Assembly (NCBI RefSeq): GCF_001028705.1
Contig: NZ_CP011770.1
Span: 933,501 to 997,500 of the forward strand
Length of the DNA: 64,000 nucleotides
Source of the DNA: Croceicoccus naphthovorans
GTDB taxonomy: Bacteria; Pseudomonadota; Alphaproteobacteria; Sphingomonadales; Sphingomonadaceae
Direction: 5' to 3'
The position numbers were made by a program, and so were the translations under genes. The notes below the pieces were generated by a model. It ran no database searches. It saw only the letters and a program-made list of their open reading frames with translations, and was not told where the DNA came from. Positions 34,722 through 44,091 of the stretch are shown in pieces (the first letter of the stretch is position 1; every line of letters begins with the position of its first letter).

Positions 34722-35444
34722 TCAGAACGCCGAGGACAAGCCGAAGGTGACGGTAGTGGTATAGGGTTGCTCTGCCGCATCGCGAAGTTCGGCAGCGACG
34801 GTGCCAAATGCTCTTCCGTGAATTATGCCGGCATAGAGCGTCCATACATCGCCGACCGCATATCCGGCGCGCAATGCGGCCTCGATAGCTTCCGGCCCCG
34901 TGCCCATCGCGAATTCGCTGCCGTCGGGGGACCAGTTCACTTCGACTTTGGGCTGGACGCTTACCTTTGGCGACAATGCGAACGTGCCGACCAACTCGGT
35001 TCGGGCAAGGACATCGCCATTCTCGGTCAGGTTCAGAAGAATTTCGCTCTGCAAACCAAGCGGCAGGGCGAAGCCAGCGCCGAGCATTGCCATCGCCAGA
35101 TCGTCGCCCGGTGCGATGTCGAACCGGCTGCCGAAGATCAGGTCGATACCGCCGGCGACGCTGCGGAAATAGCGTGCCTGAAATTCGCCCACAGCAGGGT
35201 CGCCGTTGGCCGGAACTTCGGCTGCTGCCTTCAATTGCAAACCGTCACGATCGTTGGCGCGCGTTATGCTGCCGTCGATCAGCGCGAAATCGGGTTCGTG
35301 CGCGACCGCCCGCCATTCGGCATAGTCTAAAGAAAAGGCCACGTTTGTCGCGCCATCCTCAGCCCGGGCAGGGAATGCCAGCGCGAGCAGGGCAATGCCC
35401 ATCGAAATCGATGCGGCGGATCGCGTCTTGGTCCAGTCTTTCAA
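34722..35444 (-). CDS. CopB-like outer-membrane protein
   Basis: A 240-residue exported beta-barrel-like protein. The TTG at 35444 is preferred because AAGGTG lies 5 bases upstream and a signal peptide follows at once (MKDWTKTRS... LLALAFPARA). The mature part alternates strands with conserved-looking LDYAEWR, AVGEFQARYFRSVAG and GIDLIFGSRFDI. It ends in a C-terminal Phe (GLSSAF). The pattern matches the C-terminal domain of copper-resistance protein B, but without its usual Met/His-rich N-terminal region, so copper binding is doubtful. It is divergent from the PepSY gene. Confidence 0.6.
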   Translation of the reverse strand: MKDWTKTRSAASISMGIALLALAFPARAEDGATNVAFSLDYAEWRAVAHEPDFALIDGSITRANDRDGLQLKAAAEVPANGDPAVGEFQARYFRSVAGGIDLIFGSRFDIAPGDDLAMAMLGAGFALPLGLQSEILLNLTENGDVLARTELVGTFALSPKVSVQPKVEVNWSPDGSEFAMGTGPEAIEAALRAGYAVGDVWTLYAGIIHGRAFGTVAAELRDAAEQPYTTTVTFGLSSAF

Positions 35445-35629
35445 AGCGGCACCTTGTTCTAGAGTATGCCGCCTGATGATGGCCCGGTGGTTGGCGGGTC
35501 CGCTATCGCGCATAGGTCGGAAGTCCCGCCGATCAGGCCACAATTGTAACAGCTGCGCTGGCCCAAGGGCATTCCAAGTTGGCCCGATTTCAGCAGCGGG
35601 TCTGGTCCGGATCGGCCAGACGAGGTGGC

Positions 35630-36709
35630 ATGACAGACCCTCGCTCTTCGCGCCGCTCCGCCCCCAAACTGGCCCTGCGCTATCACCGCCGGATCAGCGT
35701 GGCCCTGCTGGCATTCTGGTTGGTACAGGCGCTCACCGGCATGATCATGGTGTTCCATTGGGAGCTGGACGATGCGCTGCTGCCGGGGGTGGAGCGTTCG
35801 CTGGATCTTCTCGCAATGGAACGCAGCATCGACGAACTCGCGCCGGAAGGGTCGGGCAAGACGGTCGGTTCCGTCTGGGAAAGCGGCGGGGTTGCGAACC
35901 GGTTCGATCTCTATCTCGACGGCCCTGATGGTTCGTCGCTCGTGCGGGTCGACGGCGCGGGCAATGTTCTTCGCACGCGCGCGGATGCAGAGATGGTTGC
36001 CGATGGCGGCTGGATTTCCACGTTGAAGTCGGTCCATCACAACCTGCTGGCCGGGGAGATCGGCGACTGGATCGTCGGAATCAGCGGGTTGTTCCTGTTC
36101 ACCAATCTGATTCTTGGTCTGATCGCGGCTTGGCCTCGTGCCGGAACTTGGCGGCGCGCGCTACTGCCTGTGGCAGGCAAGGGCGCGAAGGTTGCGCAAA
36201 CGTACGCGTGGCACCGCGCCGTCGGCTTGTGGGGCGTGCTGCCCGGACTCGCTCTCGCTGGCAGCGGTGTGTTGCTGGTGTTCGCGGACACCGTCGAAGC
36301 GATTGTCCAGCCTCCATCCATCGCCGCGCCCGATCTGTCGGGCGAGGGCGATGTCGGGTTTGCAGCAGCCGTCGGTTCCGCCTTGAACGAGTTCCCGCGT
36401 GCGCGAGTTTCTGGGGTCAGCATGCCGTCCGAAGATGGCGGAGCCTATCGCATCCGCCTGTTGCAGGATAGCGAGACACGCGGCGTCTATGGCACGACCA
36501 CTCTTTTCGTGCGGGCATCGGATGGCGCGATCGTTGCGCGGCAGGATGCCCTGAACGACGGCCCATCGCGCAGCTTTGTCGATGGGTTGTTCCCGTTCCA
36601 CACCGGCCATGCAGGCGGTACGCTGGGCCGGATGCTGGTGCTGGCCGCCGGGCTGTGGCTGGTGGTGATGATCGCCCTTGGCCTCCTGCTGTGGCAACGG
36701 CGGCGATAG
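35630..36709 (+). CDS. PepSY-domain membrane protein
   Basis: A 359-residue inner-membrane protein of the PepSY-associated TM family (PiuB/iron-uptake type). Four hydrophobic segments are seen, near 25-45, 150-172, 200-222 and 330-352, with periplasmic PepSY-like parts between. The HHNLLAGEIGDWIVGISG and the later LFPFHTGHAGG segments carry the conserved histidines of the family. Members reduce or handle iron in the periplasm and often sit beside siderophore receptors, as here (144 bases upstream of one). The ATG at 35630 follows GAGGTGG. Confidence 0.82.
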   Translation: MTDPRSSRRSAPKLALRYHRRISVALLAFWLVQALTGMIMVFHWELDDALLPGVERSLDLLAMERSIDELAPEGSGKTVGSVWESGGVANRFDLYLDGPDGSSLVRVDGAGNVLRTRADAEMVADGGWISTLKSVHHNLLAGEIGDWIVGISGLFLFTNLILGLIAAWPRAGTWRRALLPVAGKGAKVAQTYAWHRAVGLWGVLPGLALAGSGVLLVFADTVEAIVQPPSIAAPDLSGEGDVGFAAAVGSALNEFPRARVSGVSMPSEDGGAYRIRLLQDSETRGVYGTTTLFVRASDGAIVARQDALNDGPSRSFVDGLFPFHTGHAGGTLGRMLVLAAGLWLVVMIALGLLLWQRRR

Positions 36710-36852
36710 CCCGCGGGGCTCGCAATTCCGCGGATTGGCCCATAACAGCAAACAGCTGACCCAATACGCGTTGTGGGCCGCGCTTGCCTGTCATACCCAA
36801 TAGATGGAACATGGGAGAGGCGAAACAATCGTCGAGATCATCAGGGGGTCAA

Positions 36853-39054
36853 ATGACACGTTTCCGTACCACCGCCGCAATTCGTACCGTCCTTCTGACC
36901 GGTGCTATCGCCGTCTTGCCCGCCGCCCCGGCGCTGGCGCAGGATACCGAAAGCAACGCGTCCTCCACGCCGAACCAGACGGTGCGGACCGAAGTCGACG
37001 GGCAAAGCGTCATCATCGTCGAGGCATCTCGATACGTCCCTTCTGCAGAGGGTGAGACCGCGACCAAGTCCGATATTCCTCTGATCGAGACGCCGCAGTC
37101 GGTGTCGGTCATCACGCGCGACCAGATCGACCTTTTGAACTTCATCGATGCCCAGCAGGCCGTGCGCTATGTCGCGGGCGTTTCGGGCGAAAACTATGGC
37201 CCGGACCTGCGCTTCGATTTCATTCAGGTGCGCGGGTTTACGCCAAAGCAGTTCATCGATGGCCTGGCCACCCCGGTCACGACCACGATCTTCTCGAACG
37301 GTGTCGATCTTTATGCGTTCGAATCGCTCGACATTCTGAAGGGCCCGGCCTCGGTCCTTTACGGCAGCGCCCCTCCGGGAGGCATTTACAATCAGCGCAG
37401 CCGCCGTCCGAGTTCCGAGTTCGGCGGTGAAGTCTCGGTGAAGTACGGCGAAGACGATTACAAGCAGATCGCGATGACCGCGACCGGCGCGGCGAGCAGC
37501 ATGATCGACGGGCGCATCACCTTCCTCGCCCGCGATCGCGGCGCGACGCGCGACGGCGTAGATGCACAGCGCATTCTTTTCGCTCCGTCGCTGACCGTGC
37601 ACCTTGGCCCGGACACCGAATTCACGCCGATGTTCTATTACCAGTATGACGAGGTGAACGGCGACACCAACGGCTTGCTGCCGGCGCAGGGGACGCTGCT
37701 CGACAATCCGAATGGTGAGATCGACCGCGGTACCAATCTGGGCGAGCCGGACATCAACAAGTACCGCCGCGATCAGTACGGCGTGGGCTTTGAATTCGCG
37801 CATGATTTCAGCGAGAATGTCGGGCTGGACGTGAACCTCAAGTATTCGGAATACGACGAGGATCATACCGTCATCTACGGTTCGGGCCTTGCCGAAGACC
37901 TGCGCACTGTCTTCCGCTCCAGCTTTCCCTATGTCGAAGACGTGGAAAGCCTTGCCGTCGATACGCGCCTGAACGCCAAGCTGTTCACTGGCGGGATCGA
38001 ACATACGTTTCTGGTCGGCGTCGACTATCGCGATGTGACCAACTTCGCCGGATACGGCTTCGCCTCGGCAGACCCGATCGACTTGTATGACCCCGTCTAT
38101 AACGAACTGGATTATACGCCCACGCCGATAACGACGCTCTACAACGATCAGAAGCTGAAGCAGACCGGCATCTATGCGCAGGATCAGCTGCGCATGGGCA
38201 ATTTCTATCTGCTGGCATCGGGCCGTTACGATTGGGTCGATACCGACTATCGCGCGCCCTTTGTCGGCATCGATGCGGACACGCCGTTCCTGAATGAGAA
38301 GCAGGGCAAGTTCACTTATCGCATCGGTGCCAACTATGTCAGCGAAAGCGGCATCGCGCCTTACATCAGCTATGCGACCTCTTTCGAACCGCTGCTGGGT
38401 ACCGATTTCGTAACCGAAGAGGCGTTCAATCCGTCCGAGGGCGAGCAGATCGAGGCGGGCATCAAGTTCGACGGTCGCGCATTCGGCGACGACGTCAAGA
38501 TTTTCGCCACGGCGGCGGTCTTCGACATTACGCAGAAGAACGTCGTGACAACGGGTGGCGGCACGCTGCCCATGTTCGGTACGCAAAGCGGCGAAGTGGA
38601 AGTGCAGGGCGGCGAGATCGAGGTCGTGGCCCGTATCCGCAACCAGCTCTCGATAAACGGCTCGTACAGCTACACGGACTCCGAGATCAAGGAAAGCAAC
38701 GTCGAGGATGAGATCGGCGAGCCGCTTCCGGTCACGCCGAAGCACAAGGTGTCGCTGCTGGTCGATTATACGTTCCAGGTAGGCGCTCTGGCCGGTCTCG
38801 GTTTCGGTGTGGGTGGGCGCTACACCAGCTCCAGCGCGGGTAGCCTTCCGGGCTTCTTCAACCCGATCGTGCTCGATAGCGAAGATCCGGTGCTGTTCGA
38901 CGCCATCGTGCACTATGACACGCCGGGCTGGCGCTTTGCGATCAACGGCTCGAACGTCTTCGACAAGAAGTACGTGGCCCGCTGTGCATCGTTTACCAAC
39001 TGCACCTTCGGCGCGAGCCGTCAGGTGATCGGGACGATTACCCGCAAGTTTTGA
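36853..39054 (+). CDS. TonB-dependent siderophore receptor
   Basis: A 733-residue outer-membrane receptor of the ferrichrome/ferrioxamine-type class. The signal peptide ends at APALA (about 30). The plug has LIETPQSVSVITRDQI and FESLDILKGPASVLYGSAPPGG, the hallmark of TonB-siderophor receptors. The barrel ends in IGTITRKF with terminal Phe. AGGGGGT lies 4 bases before the ATG at 36853. The preceding PepSY protein fits iron release after uptake. A perfect 16-base hairpin terminator follows. Confidence 0.92.
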   Translation: MTRFRTTAAIRTVLLTGAIAVLPAAPALAQDTESNASSTPNQTVRTEVDGQSVIIVEASRYVPSAEGETATKSDIPLIETPQSVSVITRDQIDLLNFIDAQQAVRYVAGVSGENYGPDLRFDFIQVRGFTPKQFIDGLATPVTTTIFSNGVDLYAFESLDILKGPASVLYGSAPPGGIYNQRSRRPSSEFGGEVSVKYGEDDYKQIAMTATGAASSMIDGRITFLARDRGATRDGVDAQRILFAPSLTVHLGPDTEFTPMFYYQYDEVNGDTNGLLPAQGTLLDNPNGEIDRGTNLGEPDINKYRRDQYGVGFEFAHDFSENVGLDVNLKYSEYDEDHTVIYGSGLAEDLRTVFRSSFPYVEDVESLAVDTRLNAKLFTGGIEHTFLVGVDYRDVTNFAGYGFASADPIDLYDPVYNELDYTPTPITTLYNDQKLKQTGIYAQDQLRMGNFYLLASGRYDWVDTDYRAPFVGIDADTPFLNEKQGKFTYRIGANYVSESGIAPYISYATSFEPLLGTDFVTEEAFNPSEGEQIEAGIKFDGRAFGDDVKIFATAAVFDITQKNVVTTGGGTLPMFGTQSGEVEVQGGEIEVVARIRNQLSINGSYSYTDSEIKESNVEDEIGEPLPVTPKHKVSLLVDYTFQVGALAGLGFGVGGRYTSSSAGSLPGFFNPIVLDSEDPVLFDAIVHYDTPGWRFAINGSNVFDKKYVARCASFTNCTFGASRQVIGTITRKF

Positions 39055-39120
39055 TCGAAACGGACCGGCGCGCGCCAATCCATCTGCGCGCCGCATCGTG
39101 CCCGGACAGGTGCGAATAGG

Positions 39121-39161
39121 AAAACGGCAGGATCTTTCCCCCCAGAAGATCCTGCCGTTTT
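39121..39161. terminator. Strong bidirectional intrinsic terminator
   Basis: A perfect 16-base inverted repeat (39121-39136 and 39146-39161) with a 9-base C-rich loop. It begins with AAAA and ends with TTTTT, so it terminates both the siderophore receptor (plus) and the small exported protein operon (minus). Confidence 0.9.
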
Positions 39162-39176
39162 TCGTGTCTAGCGGAG

Positions 39177-39608
39177 CTAGTTCGCCGCTTTCGCCAGATA
39201 GTCGGCGGCGCTGATCGGGCCGGTGGCGAACGTGTCGCTGTGTTCGGCGATCATGGACCTGAACGAGAAGAAAAAGTCCGGTCCGGACGGCAGGCCCATC
39301 TCCTCCCACGCGGCGTCCAGTGCAGGGCCTTTGCCTTCCGGTGTCTTGGCAGGCTGGATCAACATGAAGTCCCAGCTCGCCCCGTCACGGTGAACGTAGA
39401 GCTGGCGCGGCGGGAGCCCGGCGCGGGCATTGACCTCGTCGTACTTCGCAATGGTTTCGAGGAATTCGCGATGCTTGCCCGGTGCGATGCGATAGATTTC
39501 GACCAACACATCGGTCGTTTTCGGCACCGCATCCGGGTCTTCGTGCGCCTGTGCGGTGATCGGGGCGAGTGCCATGGCGGCAGCGGCGGTCAACAGGCGC
39601 AAGGTCAT
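39177..39608 (-). CDS. Small exported protein of unknown function
   Basis: A 143-residue secreted protein: signal peptide (MTLRLLTAAAAMALAPITAQA, cut near residue 21), then a roughly 120-residue domain with VLVEIYRIAPGKHREFLETI and RQLYVHRDGASWDFMLIQP. The strand-helix pattern looks like a dimeric alpha/beta-barrel (EthD/ABM-like), but this is a guess. It is the last gene of the amidohydrolase operon, 5 bases after the large amidohydrolase, so it probably acts with those periplasmic enzymes. Confidence 0.75.
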   Translation of the reverse strand: MTLRLLTAAAAMALAPITAQAHEDPDAVPKTTDVLVEIYRIAPGKHREFLETIAKYDEVNARAGLPPRQLYVHRDGASWDFMLIQPAKTPEGKGPALDAAWEEMGLPSGPDFFFSFRSMIAEHSDTFATGPISAADYLAKAAN

Positions 39609-39613
39609 CGTAT

Positions 39614-42600
39614 CTACTCCCGGTCAGTGGGGGGTGCACATGGGTCCGCCGTGGCGGGCGGAATGTCGTCGCAATACCAGCGGCGGGGCAGCGGTTTCTG
39701 CATCGGCCAGATCTCGTCCATCGTCTCGCCGTCGCGCAGGCGTCCTGCCTGCATCACCGCATCGATGGCCAGGGTGTTGCGGATGTCGTTAGTGGGATCG
39801 CGATCCAGAATGACCAGATCGGCGATCTTGCCCGGTTCAATAGAGCCAAGGTCCCCTTCTCGCCCGATGGCGCGGGCCGATCCGATGGTGGCGGCGTGCA
39901 GCACTTCTGCCGGGGTCATGCCGCCGATGACGTGGCCTTCCATTTCCCAATGAAAGCCAAGCCCCGGCACTTCGCCATGCGATCCGATGCCGACCAGCCC
40001 CCCGCGCCGCATCAGCCGCGCAGCACTCTCGCCGACGATCGGGAAGAAATAGGCGTCTAGCGGGCGATAAGTGCGGTTGCGCATCTTCATGTCGACGATA
40101 AAGCGCGGGGCAAAGCGGTTGAGCTTCGGATCGTCGGCCGGCGCGTCGCGGACGATGAAATAGTCCTGCCCCTGCGGCCCGCCGTTGCCGATCATCAGCG
40201 TGGTCGTATAGCCGACCCCGGTCTGCGTCATCAGGGACAGCACATCGTCGCGTAGCGGCTCGGCGGGCAGGGCGTGTTCGTGCCCGGCATAGCCGTCGAT
40301 GATCTGAGTCAGGTCCAGTTTCATCGCCAGCGCGCCCTCTGTCGTAGGGTATAGGCCAAGCTCTGCCGCGGCCTGCGCGATCCACTGGCGCACGCGGCGG
40401 TTGCCGGTGCGGTACATCTTGATGTTGCCGATGCGATAGTGATCGCGATAGCGGCGCAGCACCGCCTTGACCTGGTCGTAGGACGTGAAATCGTTGAACG
40501 AGAAGATCGCGGGACCCGTCGAAGGGATGCGCGAACCGATCATCTTGCCAGCCTCGATCGCGTCTTCATAGGCCAGCATATCGATGGTCAGCGTCGACGG
40601 GTCGAAGGATGTCGTGACGCCATAGGCAAGATTGGCAAGCGGGCCCCAGCTTTCGAAATCGAGCACTTGCCGCCGCACGTCGGCAACGTGGACGTGGGTT
40701 TCGATAAAGCCGGGGACGATCCACTTGCCGCTGACATCGCGGACTGTCGCGCCCGCCGGGATGGCAAAGCTTCCGCGTGGGCCGACCGCGACGATCCGGC
40801 CATCGGTGACGAGCAGGTCGGCGTTTTCGACCGGTGCTGCGGCCATCGTCAGGACTGTCGCGCCGCGCAGGACGATCGAACCATCCGCCCGGATACCGCG
40901 TGGCAACGTGACCTTGGCGCGGAACGCCTCACCTGCGACATCAGGCACATCGCCTGCCTTGCCATGGGCCAAGGCAATTCCGGGGCGCGGACGTTCGTAC
41001 CAAGTCGATCCCAGCGCCCAGCCGATGGTCTGGCCGTCCGCCGACCATTGCATGAAGTCTGCGCCCTCGTCGGTCAGGCGGCGGTGCATCAGGGTGGGGT
41101 CGGACAAGTCGATGTCGGTCCCCGTTTCGGGTAGCACGATCAGGCTGAGCTGCTGCGCATGACGGACCAGCGCCTCGCGGCCGTCGGGGCTGATGCGAAT
41201 GTCGTCCGCCTGTGCGCGCCCTTCCGCAAAGTACCAGCCGGGGCCTTGCACGCCGACGACCTTCTCAGCCTCGCCACCTGCAAGCGGCACGCGGTAGACA
41301 CCGTCGTAACGGTTGACGAGCACCGTACCGTCCGTCGCATCGAAATGTGGGGTGCCGCCGATGGAACCATTATCCACATCGCGCGCCGCCCCGCCCGCGA
41401 CGGGCATCGCGACCAGCGTGGCATCGCGCGTCGCGCCGAATTCCATATAGCTGTGCATGCGGGAGTCGTTGCTGGATCGCATGGCCAGCACTTGTGTCCC
41501 GTCGGGCGTGAATACGGGGGCGGTGTAGAACCCGGCTACATTCGATACGCGTCGATCCTGTCCCGAACCGAGGTTGCGCAGCCAGACATGCCCGGATTCG
41601 CGGGCGGTCCAACGCACGTAGGCCAGCGATGCGCCATCGGGCGACCAACTGGGCTGAAAACCCTCTCCGATTGCGACCGGCACGGCACCATCGCGCAGGT
41701 CCATCACATAGAGCGACCCGACCGCCGAAAACGCCAGCTTCGTCCCATCGGGCGATCGCGCCGGATCCTGGATAAGACGCGCTTCCAACGGCCCATCCTC
41801 CATTCGCGTGACGTGGCGGGTAGAGGGGCCGATCCCGATCTCTGACTCTACGTGGAATGGGATGTCGCGGGCCTTGCCGGTGTCAACGTCGATGCTGGCC
41901 AGCTTTCCGCCGGTGTTCACGATCAGCGCCTTGCCGTCGGGCGTAAAGCTGTGCCGGGGCAGCAGGTCGCGCCACGGCGTCGCCTGCAACTGGTCGTGCT
42001 GAACCGGATAGGACAGCCAGCGCGATTCCCCGGTCTGCGTATCGAGCAGCTTCAGCCCGCTTTCGCCCCGATCGCGCACGCCATATGCGATCAGGCGACC
42101 GTCCGGCGATACGGCAGGGCGGAACGCGGTGCCCAGCACGAGATCGGGTCGCGGGCTGCGCGGGGCCGAGACCAGCGTTTCCTCTGTGCCGCTGAAAAGA
42201 TCGCGGCGGATAATCGTCCATTCCGGGACGTCGCCGCGATCGCCGCCCAGATTGCCCGCGAAATAGAGATAGCGTCCGTCTGGCGAGGGAACCGCGCCCA
42301 GCGTGCTGCGCCATTGGTCGCGTGGCTGGTCGGGGCTGGATTTGATCGGTACGACGATATCGCCCGCGCCAGTCCGAGCGTCGAATTTCCAGAGTTCGAA
42401 CGCGACGCGGTCTGCGTGATAGCGCGAGGCGTAGATGCTCCTCCCGTCGGCCGACCACACCGGTGAAGTGAACACCGTGTTGCCGTCGTAAAGCGTCACC
42501 TGTCTCGGGTGACGGCCGTCGGCGCCGGCGACCCAGATGTTCTCAGCCCCCGAACGGTCGCTGACGAAGACGATGCGCTTGCCGTCGGGCGAAAACACCG

Positions 42601-42919
42601 GCTGTGAATCGAAAGCCATGCCGGTCAGGATCGGTCGAGCCTTGCCGCCCTTGCGGTCCAGCAGGTAGATATCGCCCAACATTTCGAAGACGATGGTCCT
42701 GCCATCCGGCGATATGTCGGGCGAGAGCCACGTGCCTTCGCGCACGTCGATCCTGGCGCTGCGGGCAGGCTGCATCGGTAGTGTCTGGCCCCGCTGCCCC
42801 ATTGCATCGACACTGCCTGCCGCGACCGTACCTTCCGGTGCCGGAACGTCGCCGGGATGGGCGAGGGCGGGCGTCGCGGCGATCAGTGCCAGCGTCGAGA
42901 TGAAGCACCGTGCGATCAT
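39614..42919 (-). CDS. Exported amidohydrolase fused to a TolB-like beta-propeller
   Basis: A 1101-residue secreted protein. After a signal peptide (ends ATPALA, about 20) the first two thirds consist of WD40/PD40-like repeats (SPDGRTIVF, SPDGKRIVF, SPDGRYLYF, SPDGTKLAF, SPDGASLAY, each with the SPDG turn), forming one or two propellers. The last third is an amidohydrolase domain with PGFIETHVHVAD, metal ligands in HVH, and a GSHGEVPGLG distal segment. Such proteins are annotated as prolidase-like or Tol-Pal-type amidohydrolases; they may act on peptides or cyclic dipeptides. The ATG overlaps the upstream stop by 4 bases. Confidence 0.88.
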   Translation of the reverse strand: MIARCFISTLALIAATPALAHPGDVPAPEGTVAAGSVDAMGQRGQTLPMQPARSARIDVREGTWLSPDISPDGRTIVFEMLGDIYLLDRKGGKARPILTGMAFDSQPVFSPDGKRIVFVSDRSGAENIWVAGADGRHPRQVTLYDGNTVFTSPVWSADGRSIYASRYHADRVAFELWKFDARTGAGDIVVPIKSSPDQPRDQWRSTLGAVPSPDGRYLYFAGNLGGDRGDVPEWTIIRRDLFSGTEETLVSAPRSPRPDLVLGTAFRPAVSPDGRLIAYGVRDRGESGLKLLDTQTGESRWLSYPVQHDQLQATPWRDLLPRHSFTPDGKALIVNTGGKLASIDVDTGKARDIPFHVESEIGIGPSTRHVTRMEDGPLEARLIQDPARSPDGTKLAFSAVGSLYVMDLRDGAVPVAIGEGFQPSWSPDGASLAYVRWTARESGHVWLRNLGSGQDRRVSNVAGFYTAPVFTPDGTQVLAMRSSNDSRMHSYMEFGATRDATLVAMPVAGGAARDVDNGSIGGTPHFDATDGTVLVNRYDGVYRVPLAGGEAEKVVGVQGPGWYFAEGRAQADDIRISPDGREALVRHAQQLSLIVLPETGTDIDLSDPTLMHRRLTDEGADFMQWSADGQTIGWALGSTWYERPRPGIALAHGKAGDVPDVAGEAFRAKVTLPRGIRADGSIVLRGATVLTMAAAPVENADLLVTDGRIVAVGPRGSFAIPAGATVRDVSGKWIVPGFIETHVHVADVRRQVLDFESWGPLANLAYGVTTSFDPSTLTIDMLAYEDAIEAGKMIGSRIPSTGPAIFSFNDFTSYDQVKAVLRRYRDHYRIGNIKMYRTGNRRVRQWIAQAAAELGLYPTTEGALAMKLDLTQIIDGYAGHEHALPAEPLRDDVLSLMTQTGVGYTTTLMIGNGGPQGQDYFIVRDAPADDPKLNRFAPRFIVDMKMRNRTYRPLDAYFFPIVGESAARLMRRGGLVGIGSHGEVPGLGFHWEMEGHVIGGMTPAEVLHAATIGSARAIGREGDLGSIEPGKIADLVILDRDPTNDIRNTLAIDAVMQAGRLRDGETMDEIWPMQKPLPRRWYCDDIPPATADPCAPPTDRE

Positions 42920-44091
42920 CGATAGGCGGGCGGTAGCGGGTCGTTCATGCGCGAAGGATGATAGCGATCGCGTAGCATGGTGCGCCGTGTGACGGGAGAA
43001 ACCTCCTTGCCCGCGATAATCACTTGATCGGCGGCACTGGCCGGTTCGAGCGGATCGCCGTCCCAAATCACCAGATCGGCGGGTGCCCCGGCGACGAGGC
43101 CTTGCGCCTCGTTTCCGGTCCAGACCAGCGAGGGTCCGGTGGTGATGGCCCGCAATGCCTCGGCCCGCGACAGGCCATTCGCGGCGACCAATCCGGCCCC
43201 TTCGCGCAAAGCGGTGCCGACGTTGTACGACAGATAGACCGTCAGGCCGGAGACCATGAACGCCATGCGCACCCCGGCGCGGGAAAGGATCGCTGCGTTG
43301 TCGCGGCGCGAGGCGATGGAATCGTAGGTAAAGGGCAGGTCGTCCAGCGGATCGACAATGACCGCAACCTTGCTGCTGGCCAGTTCATCGGCGACCCGCC
43401 ATGCCTCTGCCCCGCCCATGACGACGACGCGAATGCCAAATTCGCGCGACAGGGCGATGGCCTGCAGGATGTCACTTTCGCGGTTTGCTTTGATCGCCAG
43501 CGGAATGCGTCCTGCAACGACTGCGTTCAGGTCGGCGTCGGAGGTGTCGTTCAGCGCGTCGCGGATCGCCGCCCAAGCTGCGCTGCGCGATCCGTTGCCT
43601 TGGTCGGCAGCGGGCACGGCAAACACCGCAGCCACGGGCGTTTCGACCGGGTCGGCACCGGGCTTCAGATAGAGCATGGCTCCGGAGCCGGAGATCGCGC
43701 CCGATCCGGTCGATGGGAAGACCATCGCATGGGCCACGCCAAGCGCGCGGGCGTCCTGAATGGTCAGGGCATTGGGATCGACCGCGCGCGATACGTTCAG
43801 CGCGCCGCTTGTGACCGCGCTATCCTCACCGCCGATCCCGACGATGCCGATCTGCGTAGCGGCTGCCGAAAGCGCGGGCGTGACAGGGCGCCCTGCCACG
43901 TCGATCACGCGGGCATCGGCGGGGACGGGGCCTTTCGCGCTGACCGAAGCGATCCTGCCGTTCGACACGACGATCGTCGCATCCTGCACCTCATGCGCGC
44001 CATCCATCACGTGTGCATGGGTGATCGCGATCGTCTCGGCATGGGCGAGGGGGGCGACGAAGAGCGCCGCTATGGCCAGCAGTAGCCGCAT
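42916..44091 (-). CDS. Exported amidohydrolase-family protein lacking the HxH motif
   Basis: A 391-residue protein with a signal peptide (RLLLAIAALFVAPLAHA) and an amidohydrolase fold of the COG1228 type. At the place of the metal-binding PGLIDxHxH it reads TPALSAAATQIG, so both metal histidines are missing. The C-terminal APADLVIWDGDPLEP is typical of the family. It is sandwiched between two intact amidohydrolases and overlaps both. A structural or substrate-binding partner of one of them seems more likely than a hydrolase. The ATG at 44091 overlaps the upstream TGA; a GTG one codon before is also possible. Confidence 0.82.
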   Translation of the reverse strand: MRLLLAIAALFVAPLAHAETIAITHAHVMDGAHEVQDATIVVSNGRIASVSAKGPVPADARVIDVAGRPVTPALSAAATQIGIVGIGGEDSAVTSGALNVSRAVDPNALTIQDARALGVAHAMVFPSTGSGAISGSGAMLYLKPGADPVETPVAAVFAVPAADQGNGSRSAAWAAIRDALNDTSDADLNAVVAGRIPLAIKANRESDILQAIALSREFGIRVVVMGGAEAWRVADELASSKVAVIVDPLDDLPFTYDSIASRRDNAAILSRAGVRMAFMVSGLTVYLSYNVGTALREGAGLVAANGLSRAEALRAITTGPSLVWTGNEAQGLVAGAPADLVIWDGDPLEPASAADQVIIAGKEVSPVTRRTMLRDRYHPSRMNDPLPPAYR

